From Lachnoclostridium sp. UBA3320 (GTDB lineage Bacteria > Bacillota > Clostridia > Lachnospirales > Lachnospiraceae), in the NCBI GenBank assembly GCA_002361175.1, contig DESG01000114.1, forward strand, positions 1-29,197: DNA of 29,197 bases, read 5' to 3'. Both the position numbers and the translations under genes were made by a program. A model generated the notes under the pieces. That model did not search any database, had not been told where the DNA came from, and saw nothing but the letters and a program-made list of their open reading frames with translations. Positions within the stretch are counted from its first letter, which is position 1; each line of letters begins with the position of its first letter. Positions 1 to 6,574 of this stretch are shown one piece after another.

Positions 1-21
1 CCCAAAAATTGTAAAGTGGTG

Positions 22-45
22 TATACTAACTTAGTTGGCAAAAAT
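22..45. repeat. Direct repeat, copy 1 (flanks Rpn-type gene)
   Basis: A 24-bp segment beginning TATACTAACTTAGTTGG matches 1359-1382, which begins TATACTAACCTAGTTTG, at 21 of 24 positions in the same orientation. The two copies lie just outside the two ends of the nuclease gene. They could be target-site-like or insertion-element-end remnants. No transposase reading frame accompanies them in the window. Confidence 0.55.
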
Positions 46-54
46 TAAAGTGTA

Positions 55-89
55 CCCTCTGTCGTAGAATCATTTTTACGTACAGAGGG
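55..89 (-). terminator. Hairpin terminator of the Rpn-type gene
   Basis: CCCTCTGTCGTA at 55-66 pairs with TACGTACAGAGGG at 77-89, with one bulged base. The hairpin begins 10 bases past the stop codon of the minus-strand gene. On that strand it is followed by an AT-rich stretch with a run of T (46-36 region), which fits a rather weak intrinsic terminator. Confidence 0.55.
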
Positions 90-98
90 CTATAGCTC

Positions 99-1184
99 TT
101 ATTTTTCCAACATGCCAGAATATAACGCTTTTTCCATTTCAGGAATTTTTAATGCTTCCATTGCCTGCTCCTTTGTCCATCTCATACTTTCCATTAGATT
201 TTTAATAGCTGTTATAACTCCTTCTTCTCTTCCTTCTTCCCTTCCTTCTTCTCTAAACATCTGCATTGTTTCTTCTTCATCATATTCAGTCAAACACATA
301 TCTTTTACCTCCGCTCTGTTAGCTACCATAAAGTTTTTGATTTCAAAATCATCTGGCATTTTATTAATTGCTTTGTCAACAGCATCTTCAATTCCTAATA
401 ATTTCTTTTCTTTGTTGTATTTGTTATCTATTAAGTTTTCTCTGACTTGTGAAACAAACCAAGCATATTCTTCAAGTGGTTTGCACGCAGAAAGGACTTT
501 TCTATTATGTCCATAGTTAATGTTAATCATCCGAACTCTTACTTCAATATCTGGATTTGCTTCTTGAAAAATTTGATCTACTTCAGCTGATATTGCAGCA
601 GCATCTGGTTTTTCTTTACTTTCGTTGTATCTGTGAATTATGTTTTGTCGAATTTCTTCTTTAAATGCATCACTTAATAACAATACAACTTCATCTTCTT
701 TTTCGTCTGTTCCATTATAAAAAGTTACGAGTTTTGGCAATGGTAAAGGTATAAGTTTTTTGCTATAACGGTTAAGTTTTGCTAAATATATGAATTTATC
801 ATATAGTTTGCCTGCATACATAAACTCTCGAATAGGCATATTGGGATTATAAGAACTCTGCTGTTCATACAAATCCATAGATTTATATAAACTTACTGTT
901 TCTGAAACAAGGATGGATAGGTCGTTTTTCATGCCCATATAGACAATATCCTCAATAGTATTGATAGTTATATCAGAAAGATTGTCATGTGATGTGTCAT
1001 GAATGGCATTGTAGAGCGATAGCGTCCAACGCTTGTTTTCTTCTCTGCCAAAGATAAAGCTAAACAATCTTGATTTGTACTCACGATTGCTGCTGCCTTT
1101 GTATTGTTTTTCCAGTTCTTTCACGTGTTCTTCCAGTTCTTGTATATGTTCTTCTAATTCTTTCTCAGTTTTCTTTTCTTGCAT
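99..1184 (-). CDS. Rpn family recombination-promoting nuclease / putative transposase
   Basis: This is a 361-residue protein of the PD-(D/E)XK Rpn type, a family whose studied members are DNA endonucleases that promote RecA-independent recombination. A charged coiled-coil segment (about residues 3-29) comes first. The conserved block around MKNDLSIL and LYEQQSSYNPNMPIRE follows (about 85-118), where the Asp of NDL and the ExQ of EQQ are the likely catalytic positions. The C-terminus carries three REEG units followed by a short helical tail, a hallmark of the clostridial versions. The open frame extends to an ATG at 1241 that has no ribosome site. I chose the ATG at 1184 because GGAG lies 9 bases upstream; an ATG at 1199 is the third option. 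The gene stands alone, opposite in direction to the GDP-fucose genes, between two direct repeats. Family assignment is fairly sure; activity is inferred. Confidence 0.8.
   Translation of the reverse strand: MQEKKTEKELEEHIQELEEHVKELEKQYKGSSNREYKSRLFSFIFGREENKRWTLSLYNAIHDTSHDNLSDITINTIEDIVYMGMKNDLSILVSETVSLYKSMDLYEQQSSYNPNMPIREFMYAGKLYDKFIYLAKLNRYSKKLIPLPLPKLVTFYNGTDEKEDEVVLLLSDAFKEEIRQNIIHRYNESKEKPDAAAISAEVDQIFQEANPDIEVRVRMININYGHNRKVLSACKPLEEYAWFVSQVRENLIDNKYNKEKKLLGIEDAVDKAINKMPDDFEIKNFMVANRAEVKDMCLTEYDEEETMQMFREEGREEGREEGVITAIKNLMESMRWTKEQAMEALKIPEMEKALYSGMLEK
221..256 (-). repeat. 12-bp tandem repeat, three copies (REEG codons)
   Basis: Three consecutive 12-base units (221-232, 233-244, 245-256) differ by only one to three bases. 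In the nuclease gene they encode consecutive Arg-Glu-Glu-Gly units. The unit is a multiple of three, so copy-number change would lengthen or shorten the protein without a frameshift. Confidence 0.8.
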
Positions 1185-1241
1185 ATGTGTCTTCTCCATT
1201 TTGTCATTGTTAGGATATATAGTTGTAATAAGGCATTTCAT

Positions 1242-1547
1242 CTATACTATAACATAAAGCATATAATAAAACAACATTATTATTAAATTTTTTACTTGAA
1301 ATTTTTTCTTGCCATGTCTACCTTCTCTTACAAAAACCGTTATAACTATATATTTCATTATACTAACCTAGTTTGCACAAATCAATGAAAACTTACAAAA
1401 TAAAAAGTCAACATTGTGCAAGTCAAAGTCAATCTAGTGCATTAAATAAAAAGTAGAAAATAATTATAATTTATACAATCTATAGCAGACATAGACAGAG
1501 CAATTTGATAACAAGCTTATGATAAAAAAGTTGGAGGATAAAAATAA
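1242..1547. other. AT-rich intergenic region between the nuclease gene and gmd
   Basis: This 306-base, very AT-rich gap holds the upstream copy of the direct repeat (1359-1382) and an inverted pair TTGCACAA (1373-1380) / TTGTGCAA (1414-1421). A TATAAT at 1465-1470 could be the -10 box for the gmd operon, but the hexamer 17 bases upstream (TTAAAT, 1442-1447) matches the -35 consensus poorly. I see no coding sequence or structured RNA here. Confidence 0.5.
1359..1382. repeat. Direct repeat, copy 2 (flanks Rpn-type gene)
   Basis: This segment matches 22-45 at 21 of 24 positions, in the same orientation and 1337 bases away. It overlaps one arm of the TTGCACAA/TTGTGCAA inverted pair. See the copy 1 entry for interpretation. 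Confidence 0.55.
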
Positions 1548-2636
1548 ATGAAACGTGCATTAATTACTGGTGTTACAGGTCAAGACGGTTCTTATCTTGC
1601 AGAGTTTTTGTTAGAGAAAGATTATGAAGTATATGGAATGATTAGAAGAAGCAGTGTAGATTTTCGTGAACGTATTGCACATCTGGAAGGCGTCTCTCAT
1701 TTTCATTTAAAGTTTGGAGACCTTGGTGATTCTATCAGCCTTGTAAAACTTATTGGGGAAATAAAACCAGATGAAATTTACAATCTTGCTGCGCAAAGTC
1801 ATGTACAGGTAAGTTTTGATGTACCTGAATACACAGCTGACGTTGTAGCAACTGGAGTGTTAAGAATATTGGAAGCGGTTAGAGTTTGTGGTCTTGAAAA
1901 AACTTGCAGGATTTATCAGGCGAGTACTTCTGAATTATATGGAAAAGTAGAAGAAGTTCCACAAAAGGAAACTACACCATTTCATCCATATAGTCCATAT
2001 GCAGTTGCTAAACAGTATGGTTATTGGATTGTAAAAGAATACCGTGAAGCTTATAACATGTTTTGTTGTTCTGGTATTTTATTTAACCATGAAAGCGAAA
2101 GACGAGGCGAAACTTTTGTTACTAGAAAAATTACTCTTGCTGCTGCAAGAATTGCACAGGGAAAGCAGGACAAGCTTTATCTTGGTAATTTATCCTCTTT
2201 GCGTGACTGGGGTTATGCCAAAGATTATGTAGAATGTATGTGGCTTATATTACAAAATAATAAGCCACAAGATTTTGTTATTGCAACTGGTGTACAGCAT
2301 TCTGTAAGAGAATTTGCTACTTTGGCATTCCATTATGCAGGTATTGAAATTGAATGGCAGGGTAAAGGCATGGATGAAAAAGGTATTGATACATCAACAG
2401 GCAAAGTTCTTATTGAAGTATCTCCTGATTTTTACCGTCCAACTGATGTTGTCAATCTTTGGGGCGACCCTTCTAAAGCAAAGACAGAACTTGGCTGGAA
2501 TCCTACTAAGACTAGTTTTGAGGAACTTGTTAAAATTATGGTTGACCATGATATGGAGAAGGTTGCAGTTGAGAAAGCTGAAGATCACATCAAATTGAAT
2601 CTTGCTGAATATCTGGAAAAAGGCATAGTGAGGTAA
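1548..2636 (+). CDS. gmd: GDP-mannose 4,6-dehydratase
   Basis: Gmd converts GDP-D-mannose to GDP-4-keto-6-deoxymannose, the first committed step to GDP-L-fucose and related 6-deoxysugars, in the cytosol. The 362-residue protein is a full-length short-chain dehydrogenase of the extended NDP-sugar type. It shows the NADP-binding GxxGxxG at residues 8-14, the catalytic Thr-Ser-Glu at 127-129 (STSELYG) and the YxxxK pair Tyr151/Lys155. The family-typical stretch LFNHESERRGETFVTRKIT lies at about 178-196. GGAGG lies 9 bases before the ATG. It is the first gene of a tight operon with fcl (which starts 5 bases past its stop) and manC. Members of the family that feed other sugars look alike, but the adjacent fcl makes fucose the expected product. 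Confidence 0.95.
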   Translation: MKRALITGVTGQDGSYLAEFLLEKDYEVYGMIRRSSVDFRERIAHLEGVSHFHLKFGDLGDSISLVKLIGEIKPDEIYNLAAQSHVQVSFDVPEYTADVVATGVLRILEAVRVCGLEKTCRIYQASTSELYGKVEEVPQKETTPFHPYSPYAVAKQYGYWIVKEYREAYNMFCCSGILFNHESERRGETFVTRKITLAAARIAQGKQDKLYLGNLSSLRDWGYAKDYVECMWLILQNNKPQDFVIATGVQHSVREFATLAFHYAGIEIEWQGKGMDEKGIDTSTGKVLIEVSPDFYRPTDVVNLWGDPSKAKTELGWNPTKTSFEELVKIMVDHDMEKVAVEKAEDHIKLNLAEYLEKGIVR

Positions 2637-2641
2637 CAGTG

Positions 2642-3583
2642 ATGGAAAAAAATTCAAAAATATACGTTGCAGGTCATCTTGGAATGGTTGGCTCTGCAAT
2701 TTTAAGAGAATTACAAATGCAAGGTTATACTAATATCATAATTCGTACTCATAAAGAACTAGATTTGTGCAGACAGGACGATGTAGAGAAGTTTTTTGCA
2801 GAGGAAAAACCAGAGTATGTATTTCTTGCGGCAGCTAAAGTTGGTGGTATTATTGCCAATCAAGAAGCACTTGCTGATTTTATGTGGTTTAATATGACTT
2901 TAGAAATGAATGTTATACATAGTGCATGGCAAAATGGATGCAAAAAACTGGAATTTTTAGGAAGCAGTTGTATCTATCCACGTATGGCTCCTCAACCTAT
3001 GCCAGAAAGTTGTCTTTTAACTTCTGAACTTGAAAAGACTAATGAAGCATATGCACTTGCTAAAATTTCTGGTTTAAAATACTGTGAATTTTTAAATCGT
3101 CAGTATGGAACAGACTATATTTCTGTAATGCCTACTAATCTTTATGGTCCTAATGATAATTACCATCCGACACATAGTCATGTATTGCCAGCATTAATTC
3201 GCCGTTTCCATGAGGCAAAAACATCAGGAAAGGAAAGCGTAACCTGTTGGGGCGATGGTTCTCCACTTCGTGAATTTCTGTATGTTGATGATTTGGCAAA
3301 TTTGTGTGTATTTTTAATGAATAATTATAGCGGAAATGAAACTGTTAATGCTGGTACTGGCAAAGAAGTGACTATTAAAGAATTAGCAGAACTAGTTGCA
3401 AAGGTTATTGGATATAAAGGTAAGATTGAATGGGATACCTCTAAACCAAATGGCACACCACGCAAACTTCTTGATGTCAGTAAGGCTGCTAGTTTGGGCT
3501 GGAGATATAAAACTGAGCTTGAAGAAGGGATTCGTTTAAGTTATGAAGATTTTCTCAATAATCCAATGAGAGCAGAAAGATGA
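2642..3583 (+). CDS. fcl: GDP-L-fucose synthase (epimerase/reductase)
   Basis: This NADPH-dependent bifunctional 3,5-epimerase/4-reductase turns GDP-4-keto-6-deoxymannose into GDP-L-fucose. Numbered from the ATG, the 313-residue chain has the nucleotide-binding GHLGMVG at about 11-17, the catalytic Ser in GSSCIYP (about 109) and the Tyr137/Lys141 pair in YALAKISG. The spacing matches the well-studied E. coli enzyme. A GTG directly before the ATG (2639) could also be used; GAGG at 2630-2633, eight bases upstream, favours the ATG at 2642. Translation is probably coupled to gmd, whose stop is 5 bases upstream. Also named wcaG in some organisms. Confidence 0.95.
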   Translation: MEKNSKIYVAGHLGMVGSAILRELQMQGYTNIIIRTHKELDLCRQDDVEKFFAEEKPEYVFLAAAKVGGIIANQEALADFMWFNMTLEMNVIHSAWQNGCKKLEFLGSSCIYPRMAPQPMPESCLLTSELEKTNEAYALAKISGLKYCEFLNRQYGTDYISVMPTNLYGPNDNYHPTHSHVLPALIRRFHEAKTSGKESVTCWGDGSPLREFLYVDDLANLCVFLMNNYSGNETVNAGTGKEVTIKELAELVAKVIGYKGKIEWDTSKPNGTPRKLLDVSKAASLGWRYKTELEEGIRLSYEDFLNNPMRAER

Positions 3584-3622
3584 GTAATCTAAAGTAACTA
3601 TTTTGCTATATGGAGGATATTA

Positions 3623-4936
3623 ATGAATATAATATTATTATCAGGTGGGTCTGGCAAGCGTCTTTGGCCGCTGTCCAATGATATTCGCTCAAAACAGTTT
3701 ATAAAGATTTTTAAAAGAGATGATGGTTCTTATGAGTCTATGGTGCAGAGGATTTACAGGCAGATTAAGTCTGTTGATGCTAATGCAACTGTAACCATTG
3801 CTACAAGTAAAACTCAGATATCTTCTATACATAATCAGCTTGGACAAGACGTGGGGATAAGCATTGAACCTTGCCGTAAAGATACATTTCCAGCTATTGC
3901 TTTAGCTACCGCATATCTTGTAGATGTGATGAAAATTAATCCTGAAGAATCTGTAGTAGTATGTCCAGTTGACCCTTATGTAGAAAATGAATATTTTGAA
4001 GCATTTAAAGATTTGTCTGCTTTGGCGGATAAAGGTGAGGCTAATCTTGTGCTTATGGGCATTGAACCAGTGTATCCAAGTGAGAAATATGGATATATTA
4101 TTCCAGAGAATAAAACAAAGATAAGCAAAGTAAAAACTTTCAAAGAAAAACCATCTGAGGCGATAGCTAAAGGATACATTACTGAGGGTGCTTTGTGGAA
4201 TGGCGGTGTATTTGCTTATAAGTTAAAATATGTTTTAGACAAGGCACATGAACTTATAAATTTTACAGATTATGTTGATTTATATGATAAATATAACACA
4301 CTTAATAAAATTTCTTTTGACTATGCTGTAGTGGAAAGGGAGAAAAAAATTCAAGTTATGCGTTTTGCAGGACAGTGGAAAGACCTTGGTACTTGGAATA
4401 CACTGACTGAAGCAATGGAAGAAAATTCTGTTGGTAAGGCAATTTTTAATAAAGAGTGTAAAAATGTACATGTTGTAAATGAACTTTCTGTGCCAGTTGT
4501 TGCTATGGGATTATGTGATGTAATAATTTCTGCATCTCCAGAAGGTATTTTGGTTTCTGATAAAAAGCAAAGTTCTTATATTAAGCCATTTGTGGATAAA
4601 ATTGACCAGCAGGTTATGTTTGCTGAAAAGTCTTGGGGCAGTTTTCGTGTTCTTGATGTGGAAAATGACAGTATGACAATTAAAGTTACACTTAATGCTG
4701 GTAATAAAATGAATTATCATAGTCATAAAGAACGTGATGAAATCTGGGTTGTTATTAGTGGCAGTGGTAAAACTGTGGTTGATGGTATGGAGCAAAATGT
4801 CAGAACTGGTGATGTTATTACTATGCAGGCTGGATGTCGCCATACAGTTATAGCAGCTACAGGACTTAAACTGATTGAAGTTCAATTAGGTAAAGAGATT
4901 AGCGTACATGACAAACAAAAATTTCCACTTGAGTAA
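3623..4936 (+). CDS. manC: Mannose-1-phosphate guanylyltransferase (ManC type, C-terminal cupin)
   Basis: ManC makes GDP-mannose from GTP and mannose-1-phosphate, the substrate for Gmd. The N-terminal nucleotidyltransferase shows GGSGKRLWPLS (8-18), then TFKEKPS and LWNGGVF further along. A C-terminal cupin of about 100 residues carries the metal-binding YHSHKERDEIW motif of type II phosphomannose isomerases, so the enzyme may also isomerise fructose-6-phosphate. At 437 residues it is slightly shorter than typical bifunctional forms, and isomerase activity is uncertain. GGAGG lies nine bases before the ATG. It is the last gene of the operon and is followed by a terminator. No mannose mutase or fucosyltransferase lies in the window. 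Confidence 0.92.
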   Translation: MNIILLSGGSGKRLWPLSNDIRSKQFIKIFKRDDGSYESMVQRIYRQIKSVDANATVTIATSKTQISSIHNQLGQDVGISIEPCRKDTFPAIALATAYLVDVMKINPEESVVVCPVDPYVENEYFEAFKDLSALADKGEANLVLMGIEPVYPSEKYGYIIPENKTKISKVKTFKEKPSEAIAKGYITEGALWNGGVFAYKLKYVLDKAHELINFTDYVDLYDKYNTLNKISFDYAVVEREKKIQVMRFAGQWKDLGTWNTLTEAMEENSVGKAIFNKECKNVHVVNELSVPVVAMGLCDVIISASPEGILVSDKKQSSYIKPFVDKIDQQVMFAEKSWGSFRVLDVENDSMTIKVTLNAGNKMNYHSHKERDEIWVVISGSGKTVVDGMEQNVRTGDVITMQAGCRHTVIAATGLKLIEVQLGKEISVHDKQKFPLE

Positions 4937-4969
4937 ATCTATATCGACAATTAAAAAATTCCAAAAAGT

Positions 4970-5000
4970 TTATGCTCGCTTAGGCGGGCATAATTTATTT
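4970..5000 (+). terminator. Intrinsic terminator after manC
   Basis: TTATGCTCGC (4970-4979) pairs with GCGGGCATAA (4984-4993) around a TTAG loop, with one T·G wobble, followed by TTTATTT. It lies 34 bases past the manC stop and separates the GDP-fucose operon from the arabinose control region. Confidence 0.85.
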
Positions 5001-5009
5001 GCACAATTT

Positions 5010-5025
5010 ATTTGTACGTACAAAT
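5010..5025. promoter_or_regulatory. AraR operator (perfect 16-bp palindrome)
   Basis: ATTTGTACGTACAAAT is a perfect 8+8 palindrome and equals the consensus I recall for the arabinose repressor AraR of Bacillus subtilis and relatives. An AraR-like regulator is encoded in the same operon. The site is about 77 bases upstream of the -35 box, so it would act by looping or by cooperation with a second site rather than by direct occlusion. Confidence 0.88.
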
Positions 5026-5101
5026 TTTCAAAAAAATTTATATGTTATGTACAAAAATAAGCACATAAATTTGTGTATTATACTGAAAAAAATTTTATAT
5101 A

Positions 5102-5130
5102 TTGACATATAATAGGGTTGGGTGTATAGT
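5102..5130 (+). promoter_or_regulatory. Sigma-A type promoter of the arabinose operon
   Basis: TTGACA (5102-5107) and TATAGT (5125-5130) are separated by exactly 17 bases, giving a strong vegetative promoter with a start near 5137. The resulting leader before the first gene is about 135 bases long. Confidence 0.85.
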
Positions 5131-5144
5131 ATGAATTAGTTGAA

Positions 5145-5229
5145 AGGAACAAAAAATTATCTAATTTTTAATAAAAATGATTAAATATAATAATGCTTTA
5201 TTATAAAAGTGGATAACATTATTGTTCCT
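5145..5229 (+). other. Foldable leader RNA in the arabinose transcript
   Basis: AGGAACAA (5145-5152) is complementary to TTGTTCCT (5222-5229), and AATAATG (5189-5195) to CATTATT (5217-5223). The 13-base segment 5217-5229 can therefore close an outer helix and an inner one with a large bulge on the left side. It does not match a riboswitch class I can name. It may stabilise the 5' end or present the downstream ribosome site; function is inferred. Confidence 0.4.
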
Positions 5230-5240
5230 GAAACGAGAAA

Positions 5241-5256
5241 TTGTAACCGTACAAAT
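5241..5256. promoter_or_regulatory. Probable second AraR site (degenerate)
   Basis: CGTACAAAT at 5248-5256 matches the right part of the AraR consensus exactly. The left arm TTGTA (5241-5245) is two bases further away than in the perfect box. It lies in the leader, directly before the ribosome site. Its centre is about 231 bp from that of the upstream operator, close to 22 helical turns, which would suit looping around the promoter. Confidence 0.5.
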
Positions 5257-5273
5257 TTTAAAGGAGGTAAGAT

Positions 5274-6500
5274 ATGAGAAAAAAATTACTCAAAAAAATT
5301 GTTAGTGTGTTGACATGTGCAACAATGGTTGTTGGTCTTATGGCTGGTTGTGGTAACTCCTCTGGTTCTGGAACATCAGATAAGTCATCCAGTGCGTCAT
5401 CAAATGGAGGAACAAGTGGAACAACAACAAAGACAGAGACAGACAACAGTAAAATCAAGATTGGTGTTTCAATCTGGAGTTCTACAGATGTTCTTGGCTC
5501 ACAGTGTAAGCTGATTCTTGATGCAGCAGCAGAAGCAGTTGGTGTTGACATACAGTATGTTGACCAAGGACATGTATCTGAACAAGTTACAGCATCTGTT
5601 GAACAACTTGCAGCAGCAGGATGTCAGGGAATTATTATTTGTAATGCTTCTGATACAGAAATGACTTCTGCAATTAAAACATGTAATGACAATGGGGTTT
5701 ATCTGGCGCAATTCTTCCGTATTATCAATAAAGAGAGCAATCCAGATATTTACCAGATGGCTACAGACTCTGAATATTATATTGGTGCTGTACATGAAAA
5801 TGAAGTAGAGAATGGAAAGAGACTTGTTCAAATTCTTCTTGACAAAGGCGATCGTAATATCGGTTTGATTGGTTGGGAACAGGGAGATGCTACATGGCTC
5901 GGAAGATGGGAAGGCTATAAAGCAGGTATTGATGAGTGGAATAAAGAACACGCAGATGACCAAGCTGTTCTTTCTGAACCACAGTATGCAGGAACTACTT
6001 CTGATGGTGGTTCAAAGGCAGCAGATGCGCTGATGTCTGCAGATCCAAACTTAGATGCACTGATTCCAGCAGGTGGCGGTGGAGACCCACTTCAAGGGGC
6101 TATTGCAGCAGTTGAGCGTGCAAAAAAGACAGATAGTATTGATATTGTATCTACAGACTTTCTTCCAGACCTTGGAGAACGTCTTAGCAATGGCTCTATG
6201 GCTGGTGAATCTGGAGGTCATTATTGCGACCCATTATTCGCATTTATGATGGTTTATAATGCAATTAAGGGCAATTATAACAACTTTGCGGGCAATTTTG
6301 TAGATATTGAATTCCCATATTTATATGTATCTTCTTCTGAAGATTATGAAGCTTATGAAAAATACTTTGTAGATCAGCTTCCATATACAACAGATGAGCT
6401 TAAAGCAATTTCTGAACAGGATATGGATAAGCTTCAGGAAACAGCAAAATCATTGTCAATCGAAGATGCAGCTGCTCGTATAGATGGTGCTGCACAATAG
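5274..6500 (+). CDS. Sugar ABC transporter substrate-binding lipoprotein (CUT2, probable L-arabinose)
   Basis: This is the extracellular sugar receptor of the transporter encoded by the next three genes. It is anchored to the membrane: a basic N-terminus and hydrophobic stretch lead to the lipobox LMAGC with the acylated Cys at residue 26. A Gly/Ser/Thr-rich linker (27-58) follows, then a Peripla_BP_4-type two-lobed domain starting at KIKIGVSIWSS. The length of 408 residues is slightly above the usual 330-380 because of the linker. A strong AAGGAGG ribosome site precedes the start. The ligand is inferred from the downstream araA, kinase and araD genes and the AraR box; a related pentose or an arabinofuranose is possible. 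A long hairpin after the stop probably gives the receptor more mRNA than the membrane subunits. Confidence 0.88.
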   Translation: MRKKLLKKIVSVLTCATMVVGLMAGCGNSSGSGTSDKSSSASSNGGTSGTTTKTETDNSKIKIGVSIWSSTDVLGSQCKLILDAAAEAVGVDIQYVDQGHVSEQVTASVEQLAAAGCQGIIICNASDTEMTSAIKTCNDNGVYLAQFFRIINKESNPDIYQMATDSEYYIGAVHENEVENGKRLVQILLDKGDRNIGLIGWEQGDATWLGRWEGYKAGIDEWNKEHADDQAVLSEPQYAGTTSDGGSKAADALMSADPNLDALIPAGGGGDPLQGAIAAVERAKKTDSIDIVSTDFLPDLGERLSNGSMAGESGGHYCDPLFAFMMVYNAIKGNYNNFAGNFVDIEFPYLYVSSSEDYEAYEKYFVDQLPYTTDELKAISEQDMDKLQETAKSLSIEDAAARIDGAAQ

Positions 6501-6504
6501 TTAA

Positions 6505-6549
6505 GTGTTGTCTCTAATTCTTTTTAGTAAAAAGAATTAGGGGCAGCAC
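6505..6549 (+). promoter_or_regulatory. Long intercistronic hairpin after the binding-protein gene
   Basis: The 21 bases 6505-6525 pair along their whole length with 6529-6549 around an AGT loop, counting three G·U wobbles. Only a short T run (6553-6556) follows. This position between a binding-protein gene and its permease is where stabilising or partly terminating hairpins occur in other sugar operons (malE-malF type). It probably sets a higher level of binding protein than of membrane subunits. Confidence 0.75.
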
Positions 6550-6574
6550 AACTTTTAAAAATGAGGTATACGAT

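Larger units (their letters stand above)
4937..5273 (+). promoter_or_regulatory. Arabinose operon control region
   Basis: This 337-base gap holds, in order, the manC terminator, a perfect AraR-type operator (5010-5025), a lone half-site GTACAAA (5049-5055), a consensus promoter (5102-5130), a foldable leader (5145-5229), a second degenerate operator (5241-5256) and an AAGGAGG ribosome site just before the ATG at 5274. No open frame of note lies inside. Each element is listed separately. Confidence 0.8.

Noticed and set aside
74..85. TACGTAC near 77-83 as another AraR site
   Set aside because: It is part of the hairpin after the nuclease gene and lacks the flanking TTTG/CAAA arms of the consensus.
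112..516. Plus-strand open frame over the nuclease gene
   Set aside because: Its poly-Ser/Leu content comes from the complement of REEG repeats; no ribosome site, and the minus-strand gene is well supported.
1442..1470. Promoter for gmd with TATAAT at 1465
   Set aside because: The -10 is perfect but the -35 candidate TTAAAT is poor, and AT-rich DNA yields TATAAT by chance; noted only within the intergenic entry.
5499..5963. 154-residue minus-strand open frame in the binding-protein gene
   Set aside because: It lies wholly antisense to the lipoprotein gene and is Cys/Ile/Asn-rich noise.
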